The notes below the pieces were generated by a model. It worked only from the letters and a program-made list of their open reading frames with translations. It was not told where the DNA came from and did not search any database. From positions 1 through 18,221 of the forward strand of contig DATAEK010000093.1 of the NCBI GenBank assembly GCA_036258055.1: 18,221 nt of DNA, written 5' to 3'. The translations under genes and the position numbers were made by a program. How positions within the stretch are numbered: the first letter of the stretch is position 1; every line of letters begins with the position of its first letter. Source of the stretch: DATAEK01 sp036258055 (GTDB taxonomy: Bacteria > Acidobacteriota > Vicinamibacteria > Vicinamibacterales > 2-12-FULL-66-21). This document shows positions 7,436 to 14,500 of the stretch, in pieces.

Positions 7436-8764
7436 ATGAGCTCCACGCTCATCCGACACGCCACGATTCTGACCATGAACGATCGTGCCGAGATCGTCAC
7501 GGGCGCCGTTGGCGTCCGTGACGGCGCGATCGTCTCGGTGGGCGCCGAACCGGTCGGACGCTGGGACACGACGATCGACGCCGGTGAGGCCTACCTTCTA
7601 CCCGGCTTCATCCAGACGCACGTGCACCTTTGCCAGACGCTGTTTCGCGGCTTCGCCGACGACCTGCCGCTGCTCGAGTGGCTTCGGCGGCGTGTGTGGC
7701 CACTCGAAGCGGCGCACACAGCCGCGACGCTCCGTGCGTCCGCGCGGCTGGCAGCCGCTGAACTGCTACTCTCCGGCACGACGACGGCGCTGACGATGGA
7801 GACCGTGCACGACACGGATGCCGTATTCGAAACGCTTGCCGATGTGGGCCTTCGCGCCACCGTCGGCAAGTGCATGATGGACGCGGACGCCCAAGTGCCC
7901 GGACGGCTCCGCGAGCAGACCCAGCGGTCGATCGACGACAGCGTCTCGCTCCATGCGCGGTGGAACGGCGCGCGCAACGGACGGCTTCGTGCGGCGTTCG
8001 CGCCGCGTTTTGCCGTCTCGTGCTCACGCGATCTCCTCGAGGCCGTCGCATCCCTCGCCTCGCGGGCGGACATGCTCGTGCACACGCATGCGTCCGAATC
8101 GCAGGCGGAGGTGGAGATCGTCCGCAAGTTGTCAGGCGGGTTGACGAATCTCGAGTACCTGGCCGACACCGGCCTCGCGACGCGTCACCTGTGCGTCGCG
8201 CACTGTGTGTGGGTAACCGACGACGAGCAATCCCTGATGGCGGAGCGCGGAGTGAACGTGATGCACTGCCCGGGATCGAACCTCAAGCTCGGCTCGGGCA
8301 TCGCACCGGTTCCCGAAATGCGCGCGAAGGGCATCTCGGTGTCGATCGGTGCGGACGGCGCCGCGTGCAACAATCGCCTCGACATGTTCGACGAAATGCG
8401 GCTCGCGGCAACACTCCAGGCCGTTCGCCGTGGACCGGGCGCCCTCCCTGCGCGAGACGTGCTGTGGATGGCGACGCGTGAAGGGGCGAAAGCACTGGGG
8501 CTGCAGGATCAAATCGGATCGATCGAGGTCGGCAAGCGCGCCGATCTGATCCTGATCGATCGCAATGCCCCTCATCTGCAGGCTGACCGAGATCCGTGGT
8601 CCACCATCGTCTACGCCGCTCGCGGCCCCGACGTCAGATTGACGATGGTCGATGGCGAACTACTGGTGCGCGACTTCGCATTGACGCAGCTCGACGCGAG
8701 ATCGATTGCAATCGAAGCGCGAGCGGCGGCGGACGAGCTGGCCACCCGCGCGGGCCTCGCCTGA
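7436..8764 (+). CDS. amidohydrolase, 5'-deoxyadenosine deaminase / MtaD-SsnA-like
   Basis: Cytoplasmic metal-dependent deaminase of the amidohydrolase superfamily. The sequence resembles the 5'-deoxyadenosine/S-adenosylhomocysteine deaminase group formerly annotated as N-ethylammeline chlorohydrolase, which deaminates adenosine-type nucleosides from S-adenosylmethionine by-products. Visible motifs: PGFIQTHVHLCQTLFRGFADDLPLLEW in two parts, with metal ligands His62 and His64; HTHASE at 216-221 (His218 ligand, Glu221 for substrate); AHCVW with His256; IGADGAACNN with Asp307; and the C-terminal IGSIEVGKRADLILID segment closing the small beta domain. At 442 aa the length is normal. Alternatives in the same superfamily are guanine deaminase or a triazine hydrolase, but LCQTLFRGFADDL favours the deoxyadenosine/MTA group. 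The start has no strong Shine-Dalgarno. The gene is 60 bp after xdhC and probably cotranscribed. In the 60-bp gap, GATGCGG (7380-7386) and CCGCATC (7425-7431) form a 7-bp dyad of unknown meaning. Confidence 0.85.
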   Translation: MSSTLIRHATILTMNDRAEIVTGAVGVRDGAIVSVGAEPVGRWDTTIDAGEAYLLPGFIQTHVHLCQTLFRGFADDLPLLEWLRRRVWPLEAAHTAATLRASARLAAAELLLSGTTTALTMETVHDTDAVFETLADVGLRATVGKCMMDADAQVPGRLREQTQRSIDDSVSLHARWNGARNGRLRAAFAPRFAVSCSRDLLEAVASLASRADMLVHTHASESQAEVEIVRKLSGGLTNLEYLADTGLATRHLCVAHCVWVTDDEQSLMAERGVNVMHCPGSNLKLGSGIAPVPEMRAKGISVSIGADGAACNNRLDMFDEMRLAATLQAVRRGPGALPARDVLWMATREGAKALGLQDQIGSIEVGKRADLILIDRNAPHLQADRDPWSTIVYAARGPDVRLTMVDGELLVRDFALTQLDARSIAIEARAAADELATRAGLA

Positions 8765-8784
8765 GTCGCTCGTCCGATAACACC

Positions 8785-8812
8785 ACGGCCTTTTCGGTGT
8801 CTGGGCCGTTTT
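8785..8812 (+). terminator. possible intrinsic terminator after the amidohydrolase gene
   Basis: ACGGCC (8785-8790) and GGCCGT (8804-8809) form a perfect 6-bp stem with a 13-nt loop, and the transcript continues with four U. Stem and U-tract are short, so it would be weak. It lies in the correct place to separate the amidohydrolase transcript from the heat-shock promoter directly downstream. Confidence 0.4.
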
Positions 8813-8816
8813 CCCG

Positions 8817-8822
8817 TATAAT
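8817..8822 (+). promoter_or_regulatory. -10 box of the hrcA heat-shock promoter
   Basis: TATAAT matches the sigma70 -10 consensus perfectly. No good -35 box is seen at 16-18 bp (TCGGTG at 17). The transcription start would fall near 8829, inside the left arm of the CIRCE element, so HrcA bound there would block the polymerase. Confidence 0.65.
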
Positions 8823-8824
8823 TG

Positions 8825-8851
8825 TTAGCAGTCGTCAGTCTCGAGTGCTAA
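8825..8851 (+). promoter_or_regulatory. CIRCE operator (HrcA binding site)
   Basis: TTAGCAGTC (8825-8833), a 9-bp spacer and GAGTGCTAA (8843-8851) reproduce the CIRCE inverted repeat TTAGCACTC-N9-GAGTGCTAA with one change (C to G at position 7 of the left arm). It lies 2 bp downstream of the -10 box and 3 bp before the hrcA ATG. This is the known operator of the HrcA repressor, so the cluster is very likely self-repressed and released by heat or misfolded protein through GroEL titration. Confidence 0.93.
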
Positions 8852-8854
8852 ACG

Positions 8855-9904
8855 ATGACTCTGCGCCATCCTGAGCTACCGGAACGGGATAGACGGATCC
8901 TCGGTGCGGTCGTGCAGGCCTACATCGACCAGGGGGAACCTGTGTCGTCGTTGTGGCTTGCGACCCGGGGCTTCGGGATCTCGTCGGCAACGCTCCGCAA
9001 CGTCATGGCCAGGCTCGAGGATCAGGGGTACGTGAGGCAGCCGCACACCTCTGCCGGCCGGGTTCCAACTGACCTGGGCTACCGCGTCTACGTGGACGGC
9101 TTGCTCGCGGAACGCCGGACGCTGCGGCGAGCGCCGCAATTCGAAGCGCGGCTCCGTCGCGCGGCAACCGTCGAGGACATGCTGTCCCACGTCTCGCACG
9201 AAGTGTCCCGGGCATCACATCAGGTCGGGTTCGCGATTGGTCCGCCAGCGGACTCAACTATGCTCGAACATCTGGACTTCGTGCCGCTCGAGGGAGGCAA
9301 GATCCTCGTCGTCGTCGTGGCCGCGGGCGGTCACGTTTCGCACAAGGTCATCCAGCCCTCCGAACAGTTCGAACACTCCGAGCTCGTGCAGGCGGCGAAT
9401 TACCTGAATAGCGAATTCAAGGGACGATCGCTGCTCGAGGTTCGACAGGCCGTGCTCGAGCGTCTGAGCGAGGAACGAACGCTCTACGACGCGTTGATGG
9501 CACGGGCGCTGCACCTGGCGAGCCGCACCTTCGACGGAATCGACGCGTCACCGACGATGTCCATCCAGGGCACGTCGCTGCTGCTCGAGGACATCGGCGT
9601 GGACGATCCCGAGGTCACGCTCGAAACGCTGCGTGCGCTGCTCCGCATGATCGAGGAGAAGACGCGTCTCGTGCAGCTCCTCGACGACTACATGGACGCC
9701 GACGGCCTGACGATCGTGATCGGTTCGGAACATCACAACCTGGAGATGCAGCGTTTCAGCCTGGTGCTCTCGGCCTATTCCGACGGGCACTCAACGGGAG
9801 CCGTCGGCGTCATCGGCCCGACGCGGATGCGCTACTCACGCGCGATCAGCGCCGTCGAGAGCCTCTCGGCGGCGATCAGCCGGATGGTCGCGCCGAGGTC
9901 ATGA
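8855..9904 (+). CDS. hrcA: heat-inducible transcription repressor HrcA
   Basis: DNA-binding repressor of class I heat-shock genes that acts at CIRCE and needs GroEL to stay active. The 349-aa protein starts with a winged helix-turn-helix (residues about 8-80), containing RDRRILGAVVQAYIDQGEPV, SSATLRNVMARLEDQGYV and the signature PHTSAGRVPTDLGYRVYVD (63-81). The remainder is the GAF-like and dimerisation region, ending in VIGPTRMRYSRAISAVESLS, typical of the HrcA C-terminus. The length is normal. The ATG follows the CIRCE right arm by 3 bp, leaving no room for a standard Shine-Dalgarno. It is first in a plus-strand cluster with grpE, dnaJ and prmA. Confidence 0.97.
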   Translation: MTLRHPELPERDRRILGAVVQAYIDQGEPVSSLWLATRGFGISSATLRNVMARLEDQGYVRQPHTSAGRVPTDLGYRVYVDGLLAERRTLRRAPQFEARLRRAATVEDMLSHVSHEVSRASHQVGFAIGPPADSTMLEHLDFVPLEGGKILVVVVAAGGHVSHKVIQPSEQFEHSELVQAANYLNSEFKGRSLLEVRQAVLERLSEERTLYDALMARALHLASRTFDGIDASPTMSIQGTSLLLEDIGVDDPEVTLETLRALLRMIEEKTRLVQLLDDYMDADGLTIVIGSEHHNLEMQRFSLVLSAYSDGHSTGAVGVIGPTRMRYSRAISAVESLSAAISRMVAPRS

Positions 9905-10006
9905 GGCATCACGCGAGTTTTCGTATCTGACAACCACACCTGCCTCGAGCATATCGCCGGCTTCGTGCCCGGCGGCCGGAGCGGGCATCGCAAGCATTAC
10001 AGAACC
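9905..10006 (+). promoter_or_regulatory. hrcA-grpE spacer with hairpin and weak promoter-like boxes
   Basis: This 102-bp gap holds TGCCCG (9966-9971) and CGGGCA (9982-9987), a perfect 6-bp stem with a 10-nt loop, ending 19 nt before the grpE ATG. Upstream, CTGACA (9927-9932) and CATATC (9950-9955) stand 17 bp apart, matching the -35 at 5 of 6 but the -10 at only 3 of 6. A secondary promoter or an mRNA processing/attenuation hairpin is possible; neither is demonstrated. Confidence 0.3.
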
Positions 10007-10525
10007 ATGGACGACAACGAAGACGAAACCAGCACCGACCTGCCGGTGGCGACCGAAGAATCGCCACAACCCGCCGTCGGCAGCGACGAGGTCCGGCGGC
10101 AGCGCGACGAGTACTACGACCTCCTCCTCAGAAAGACGGCGGAGTTCGACAACTACCGGAAACGTACCGACCGCGAGCGCCTGGCGCTCGCCGAGTCTGC
10201 AGCCAGCGATCTGATCAAGGAGCTTCTGCCGGTCGTCGATGACATGGAACGCGCGCTCAAGGCCGACGCGACGGCCGACAGCGCGGAGTCATACCGCCGT
10301 GGCGTCGAGCTGATTTATCAGCGGTTGATGGACATCCTGCGCAAGCGGGGAGTGACGCCGATCGAAGCGCTGGGCGCGGACTTCGACCCCTATTATCATC
10401 AGGCCGTTGCCCACGATCCGGCAGACGGCCACCGGGATGGCGAGATCATCGAGGAGTTCCGGCGCGGCTACATGCTCGGTGAAAGGCTCCTTCGCCCCGC
10501 GATGGTGAAGGTCGCCAAAGGCTGA
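10007..10525 (+). CDS. grpE: nucleotide exchange factor GrpE (Hsp70 cofactor)
   Basis: GrpE dimers release ADP from DnaK and so drive the Hsp70 folding cycle in the cytoplasm. The protein has 172 residues from the ATG at 10007. An acidic disordered N-terminus (about 1-28) leads into a long helix that forms the dimer coiled coil (RRQRDEYYDLLLRKTAEFDNYRKRTDRE), then the four-helix region (ELLPVVDDMERAL). The C-terminal beta domain follows, with GVTPIEALGADFDPYYHQAV and EEFRRGYMLGERLLRPAMVKVAKG, the diagnostic GrpE ending. A GTG at 9965 is in frame, but it lies within the hairpin and adds a basic stretch not usual for GrpE, so the ATG was chosen. The stop is 23 bp before the dnaJ start. No dnaK lies between them, unlike in the common hrcA-grpE-dnaK-dnaJ order. 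Confidence 0.96.
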   Translation: MDDNEDETSTDLPVATEESPQPAVGSDEVRRQRDEYYDLLLRKTAEFDNYRKRTDRERLALAESAASDLIKELLPVVDDMERALKADATADSAESYRRGVELIYQRLMDILRKRGVTPIEALGADFDPYYHQAVAHDPADGHRDGEIIEEFRRGYMLGERLLRPAMVKVAKG

Positions 10526-10548
10526 CGGTTCGATAAATGAGGAGCGGC

Positions 10549-11694
10549 GTGAGCAAGCGCGACTACTACGAGGTGCTCGGCATCGAGCGACAGGCCTCGG
10601 ACCAGCAGATCAAGAGCGCCTACCGGAAGCTGGCGCTCAAGTTTCATCCGGATCGAAACCCTGGCGATCGTGAAGCCGAGGAGCAGTTCAAGGAGGCCGC
10701 GGAAGCATACGCGGTGCTGGCGGATAGCGAGAAACGGAGTCTCTACGATCGCTTCGGCCACGCCGGTGTCAGTGGCGCCGGCGCCGGTGCGGGGTTCGAT
10801 CCCACGATCTTCGCCGACTTCTCTGACATCTTCTCGGGCCTTGGCGACGTCTTCGGGTTCGGCGACATCTTCGGTTCGCGCCGGAAGCGCGGCGGTCCAC
10901 AGCGCGGCGCGGATCTGCGGTACGACCTCGAGATCGCGTTCGAGGAGTCGGCAACCGGCGTCGAAACCACAATCCAGATCCCTCGCGAGGAGACCTGCGA
11001 GACTTGCAAAGGTTCTGGTGCGGCACCGGGAACGTCGCCGGAAACCTGCTCGCAGTGCCGCGGCGCCGGTCAACTCCGTTTTCAGCAGGGCTTCCTGACC
11101 GTCGCGCGTCCGTGTCCGACCTGCCGCGGCACCGGCAGCATGATCACCAAACCCTGTCAGTCCTGCCGCGGTGCGGGTCGCATCGGCCGCGAGCGGAAGC
11201 TGACGGTCAAGATTCCTGCGGGCATCGCCACGGGCCAGCGACTGCGGCTCTACGCGGAAGGTGAGCACGGCAGCGCCGGTGGTCCTCCAGGAGATCTCTA
11301 CGTCGTCGTCCACGTGCGCGAGCACCGGTTCTTCCAGCGAGATGGCGACGATCTCTACTGCGAGATGCCGATCACCTACCCGACACTCGCGCTCGGTGGA
11401 CGAGTGAAAGTGCCGACGCTCGACGGCGAAGAAGAGCTGCACGTTCCCGCGGGGACGCAAGCCGGGGCCCGGTTCCGCGTCCGAGGCAAGGGCATGCCGA
11501 ACGTGTCAGGGCGCGGACACGGCGATCTTCACGTGATTACGAAAGTCGCGGTTCCGCGGAAGCTGACGAAGGAGCAGAAGCACCTGCTCGAGGAACTGGG
11601 CAAGACCCTGAAGGAAGAGAAGCTTCCGGCCGACGGTGCAGAGGACGGCACCGATCGTCCGTTCTTCGAGCGCGTCAAAGACATCTTTGGATAG
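10549..11694 (+). CDS. dnaJ: chaperone protein DnaJ (type I Hsp40)
   Basis: Cochaperone that delivers substrates to DnaK and stimulates its ATPase. The 381-aa protein has all type I parts. The J domain covers about residues 2-68, with SKRDYYEVLGIERQASDQQI and the HPD motif at 33-35. A Gly/Phe-rich region follows (GAGAGAGFDPTIFADFSDIF and GDVFGFGDIFG). The zinc domain carries four CxxCxGxG motifs (CETCKGSG, CSQCRGAG, CPTCRGTG, CQSCRGAG). The C-terminal beta domains include RLRLYAEGEHGSAGGPPGDL and RFRVRGKGMPN. The GTG at 10549 is preferred because AGGAG (10540-10544) precedes it by 4 nt and the protein then starts with the usual SKRDYYE. An in-frame ATG at 10537 would add MRSG but has no ribosome binding site. 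The partner dnaK is not in this window. Confidence 0.96.
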   Translation: MSKRDYYEVLGIERQASDQQIKSAYRKLALKFHPDRNPGDREAEEQFKEAAEAYAVLADSEKRSLYDRFGHAGVSGAGAGAGFDPTIFADFSDIFSGLGDVFGFGDIFGSRRKRGGPQRGADLRYDLEIAFEESATGVETTIQIPREETCETCKGSGAAPGTSPETCSQCRGAGQLRFQQGFLTVARPCPTCRGTGSMITKPCQSCRGAGRIGRERKLTVKIPAGIATGQRLRLYAEGEHGSAGGPPGDLYVVVHVREHRFFQRDGDDLYCEMPITYPTLALGGRVKVPTLDGEEELHVPAGTQAGARFRVRGKGMPNVSGRGHGDLHVITKVAVPRKLTKEQKHLLEELGKTLKEEKLPADGAEDGTDRPFFERVKDIFG

Positions 11695-11710
11695 ATCTCC
11701 GGCGCTCGAC

Positions 11711-12559
11711 GTGACCGTCGAGCGCAACTCGGGCGCGTCCGATCTCGAGGATCGGCTGCTCGCGGCGCTCGATGCCTTCTCTCCGCTCGCGATCCAGGAT
11801 CGCGAGACCGGTGACGGGTGGCGCGTCTACTTCACCACACCCAACGAACGGGACCGGGCCGCCCAGGCACTGCAGGACGAGCTCGGCTCCGAGCTTCAGG
11901 ACATCGCGTCGATTGATGTTCCGGACGAAGACTGGGCGCGGCGAAGCCAGGCGGCGCTGACCGCTGTTCGCATCGGCCGCCTGATCGTGGCTCCCCCCTG
12001 GGATCACCCGCACAGGAGCGCCGCGCCAACGCTTCCGGCCCGTCCGGGCGAGATCGTGATTGAAATCGATCCCTCGATGGGATTCGGCACGGGTCATCAC
12101 GCCACCACTCGACTCTGCCTCGCACTCCTTCAGCAACAGCACCTCGAGAACGCGAGCGTCGTCGACGTGGGAACGGGCTCAGGCGTCCTGGCAATTGCAG
12201 CGAGCCTGCTCGGTGCCATCGAAGTCGTGGCCATCGATCACGACGCGGATGCCCTCGCCAACGCGCGGGAGAACATCGAGCGGAATCAGGCGACGGTCAC
12301 TCTGCGGCATGTCGATCTCGGCTCGCTCGAGTCCGGCCAGTTCGACCTGGCGCTCGCCAACCTGACGTCAGCGGTCATCCTTCGCTATTCACGCGCGCTC
12401 GCGAGGCTGGTCAAGCCTGGCGGCGCGATCATCCTGAGCGGCTTCAGTCCCGACGATGTGCGGGAGGTTGCGGAGGCGTTCGGGGTCGAGCCGGCGGAGA
12501 TGACGGTCGAGGGAGAGTGGGCCGCGATGCTGGTGCGGGTTCGCGGGAAGCTGGGTTGA
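11711..12559 (+). CDS. prmA: ribosomal protein L11 methyltransferase PrmA
   Basis: S-adenosylmethionine-dependent enzyme that trimethylates ribosomal protein L11. With the GTG at 11711 it has 282 residues, close to the family norm. The N-terminal substrate-recognition domain (about 1-75) precedes the linker motif DEDWARRSQAAL, equivalent to the usual ExDWxxxW region. PrmA-specific GFGTGHHATTRLCL follows (124-137), then the SAM-binding motif DVGTGSGVLAIAA (152-164) and ANLTSAVI (216-223), where many PrmA proteins have ANIL. The ending VEGEWAAMLVRVRGKLG is also typical. The start is uncertain: an in-frame TTG at 11687 and GTG at 11636 overlap dnaJ, and none of the three has a good Shine-Dalgarno. 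It directly follows dnaJ, as in the Bacillus dnaK operon, and is convergent with rsmE. Confidence 0.9.
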   Translation: MTVERNSGASDLEDRLLAALDAFSPLAIQDRETGDGWRVYFTTPNERDRAAQALQDELGSELQDIASIDVPDEDWARRSQAALTAVRIGRLIVAPPWDHPHRSAAPTLPARPGEIVIEIDPSMGFGTGHHATTRLCLALLQQQHLENASVVDVGTGSGVLAIAASLLGAIEVVAIDHDADALANARENIERNQATVTLRHVDLGSLESGQFDLALANLTSAVILRYSRALARLVKPGGAIILSGFSPDDVREVAEAFGVEPAEMTVEGEWAAMLVRVRGKLG

Positions 12560-12568
12560 ACACGCAAC

Positions 12569-12600
12569 CACGGAACGCGCCGACGCTCCGCGCCTCCGTG
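12569..12600. terminator. hairpin between convergent prmA and rsmE, possible bidirectional terminator or intergenic repeat
   Basis: CACGGA (12569-12574) pairs with TCCGTG (12595-12600), and inside it CGCG (12576-12579) pairs with CGCG (12589-12592) around a 9-nt loop. The structure sits exactly between the two stop codons. No real U-tract follows on either strand, so termination may be Rho-dependent or the element may be an intergenic dyad repeat. Read on the minus strand it shows repeated ACGGAGG/GCGGAG-like units. Confidence 0.45.
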
Positions 12601-12608
12601 TAGGCGTT

Positions 12609-13355
12609 TCATTCCCACAAGAACCGGAACACCGAGATTGCGGCGATTGGGACGGCGTCAGCCCGCAAGGTGAGTTGGCCGAGCGTCACCGGGACACAGC
12701 GCGCGGCTACAGCGGCAGAGACTTCCTCCGCGGCCCACCCGCCTTCAGGACCCACTACGAGCGCCGCCTTCGCCGGCGCCGGCGTGCCGACGAACCCGCG
12801 CAGCGATCGAACTTCCGTGGCCGCAGACGGCTCGATGAAGATCAGCGTGAGCACGCGATCGTTCGCTGCGAGCCAGCTTTCGAATGCGCTCGGCGTCAGA
12901 ATCGGTGGAACCGTCGCGCGGCGGCACTGCTTGGCCGATGCGACCGCGATCCGTTGCCAGCGCTCGACCGCATCAGAGCGCGGCCTGCCGGCGATGTGCG
13001 CTGTCACCAACGGCTGGATGACGGCCGCACCCATCATGGTTGCGTCACGCACCACATCATCCATCGCGGAGCCCTTGAGGACCGCCTGGGCGAGCGTGAA
13101 CGGAACGGCTGATTCGGCGGCCGGCACGATGCGGTTCACGAGCGTGCCCTTCACCTCGTCTCGCCGAGCTGTCACGATTCGCGCGACGAACTCGTTCCCC
13201 CGTCCATCGAAGACGGCGATCGGCTGACCCGGTCCGAGCCGCAACACGCGTGTCGCGTGCCGTGCTTCGTCGACAGGCAGCGTGACCTCGGACGCCTGGG
13301 GATCGAGATCGGGAGCGAGGAACCGCGGCAGCGCGTCCTCAGGTTTCCGTACCAT
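12609..13355 (-). CDS. rsmE: 16S rRNA (uracil(1498)-N(3))-methyltransferase RsmE
   Basis: SPOUT-class methyltransferase that methylates U1498 of 16S rRNA in the 30S subunit. From the ATG at 13355 the protein has 248 residues, the normal size. The N-terminal PUA-like RNA-binding domain (about 10-75) includes PRFLAPDL, EARHATRVLRLGPG and VFDGRGNEFVARI. The trefoil-knot domain has LAQAVLKGSAMDDVVRDATM, GAAVIQPLVTAHI, KQCRRATVPPI (142-152), the SAM-loop motif LVVGPEGGW (199-207) and LGQLTLRADAVPIAAIS (225-241; the family usually has LRTETA). In-frame ATGs at 13376 and 13424 would lengthen it by 7 or 23 residues; the chosen start places the conserved PRF near the N-terminus. In Bacillus rsmE follows prmA in the same operon; here it is next to prmA but inverted. 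It is divergent from the kinase gene. Confidence 0.92.
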   Translation of the reverse strand: MVRKPEDALPRFLAPDLDPQASEVTLPVDEARHATRVLRLGPGQPIAVFDGRGNEFVARIVTARRDEVKGTLVNRIVPAAESAVPFTLAQAVLKGSAMDDVVRDATMMGAAVIQPLVTAHIAGRPRSDAVERWQRIAVASAKQCRRATVPPILTPSAFESWLAANDRVLTLIFIEPSAATEVRSLRGFVGTPAPAKAALVVGPEGGWAAEEVSAAVAARCVPVTLGQLTLRADAVPIAAISVFRFLWE

Positions 13356-13361
13356 TCGCGC

Positions 13362-13367
13362 TATACT
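13362..13367 (+). promoter_or_regulatory. possible -10 box for the kinase gene
   Basis: TATACT matches the -10 consensus at 5 of 6 positions and lies in the gap between divergent rsmE and the kinase gene. A transcript would begin near 13373, which would exclude the long kinase ORF start at 13282 and fit the TTG at 13441. No clear -35 box is visible. Confidence 0.35.
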
Positions 13368-13440
13368 GCCATTCATTCCCCGTCGCGCTGAAGCGATCGC
13401 GCGGCGGACGCGTCCACCACTCATCAGTGCTCATCGGGAA

Positions 13441-14427
13441 TTGCTCTTCAGAGGCCAGATCCTCGGGAAGTACAAGATCCTGACGCCGCTCGGCAGCGGC
13501 GGTTTCGGGACTGTGTACCTCGCGCAGGACACCTGGATCGACAAGAAAGTCGCCATCAAGGTTCCGCACCGTCAAGGACTCGACTTCGGCGAGCTCCTGC
13601 GCGAGCCACGGCTCCTCGCGAGCGTCAACCATCCCAACATCGTCGCCATCACCACCGCGGAGAAGCAGGAAAACATCTTCTTCATCGTGATGGAGTACGT
13701 CCAGGGGGAGACGCTCGAGAACCTCATCGCGTTGAAGGGATCGCTCGACCTGAACCGCGCGCTCGACTTCACGTGTCAGATCTGCAACGCCGTCGACCAC
13801 GCGCACAAGCAGGGCGTCATCCACCGCGACCTGAGGCCGGCGAACGTGCTCGTGACCGAAAACGACATGCTCAAGGTCGCGGACTTCGGCACTTCGCGGT
13901 TCCTCGAGATCGCCGCGCACGGAACGACCGTCATCGGCAGCCCGCCCTACATGGCCCCCGAACAGTTCCACGGCAAGGCGGTTTTCGCATCGGACATCTA
14001 TTCGCTCGGCGTCACGATGTACCAGATGCTGACCGGACTCCTGCCCTACGACGCTCCGGCGCCCGCGGATCTGGACAAGCTGATGTCCGGCGAGCTCGTG
14101 TCGCCGCCGAGGCTGAAGAATCCCGCCATCCCGAAGGCGATCAGCGACATCGTTCTGCGGGCGATGGCACCTGACGTCCCGTCACGGTATCAGCGTGCGT
14201 CGGACCTGCTCGACGATTTGCTCGCCGCACGGACGCCTCCGCCGAAGCGCCCGACACAGCCAGCTGCGCACGTGGAGCCCGCCGTGCGCCTCCCGCGAGA
14301 GGAGCCACATGTCGTCCAATCCCGGGTGCGATCGCGCGAAAATCCGACACCGCGGTTCTGCTGGCAGTGCCGGAAGCCCCTTCACGCGCGTTCGGATCGC
14401 TGTCCGTTTTGCGGCGAGGCGCAATAG
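13441..14427 (+). CDS. soluble serine/threonine protein kinase with C-terminal zinc ribbon
   Basis: Hanks-type (eukaryotic-like) kinase of unknown target. Numbered from the TTG at 13441 it has 328 residues. The kinase domain (about 10-265) has the glycine loop LGSGGFGTVYLA, VAIKVPH with Lys40, a helix-C Glu in REPRLLA, HRDLRPAN (128-135, Asp130 and Asn135 present, but Arg132 where Ser/Thr kinases have Lys), DFG at 148-150 and MAPEQ at 171-175. A Pro/Arg-rich linker (about 268-303) leads to a zinc ribbon with CWQC (307-310) and CPFC (321-324). No membrane segment, PASTA or other sensor domain is present, so it is probably cytoplasmic. The start is uncertain: an ATG at 13282 is in frame, but it would add 53 Arg-rich residues antisense to the rsmE start. 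GGGAA directly before the TTG is a poor ribosome site. No phosphatase is next to it. Confidence 0.88.
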   Translation: MLFRGQILGKYKILTPLGSGGFGTVYLAQDTWIDKKVAIKVPHRQGLDFGELLREPRLLASVNHPNIVAITTAEKQENIFFIVMEYVQGETLENLIALKGSLDLNRALDFTCQICNAVDHAHKQGVIHRDLRPANVLVTENDMLKVADFGTSRFLEIAAHGTTVIGSPPYMAPEQFHGKAVFASDIYSLGVTMYQMLTGLLPYDAPAPADLDKLMSGELVSPPRLKNPAIPKAISDIVLRAMAPDVPSRYQRASDLLDDLLAARTPPPKRPTQPAAHVEPAVRLPREEPHVVQSRVRSRENPTPRFCWQCRKPLHARSDRCPFCGEAQ

Positions 14428-14500
14428 CGCTGACAAGTCTGTGATCGCGCGCAGGACTGGGCCGGACGACGATTGGACCGGATTCCGGCCTGTATCGGTA

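Noticed and set aside
5475..7459. Minus-strand open frames of 370 and 355 codons
   Set aside because: Antisense to the isomerase and xdhC genes, which have full sets of family motifs.
10468..11460. Minus-strand open frame of 330 codons
   Set aside because: Antisense to dnaJ, including its zinc motifs.
11636..11710. Earlier GTG/TTG starts for prmA inside dnaJ
   Set aside because: No Shine-Dalgarno, and the extra residues do not resemble the PrmA N-terminus; overlap with the dnaJ coding end is the simpler reading.
13282..13440. Long N-terminal extension of the kinase from an ATG at 13282
   Set aside because: The 53 extra residues are Arg-rich without a domain, lie antisense to the start of rsmE, and would precede the TATACT box at 13362. 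Not fully excluded.
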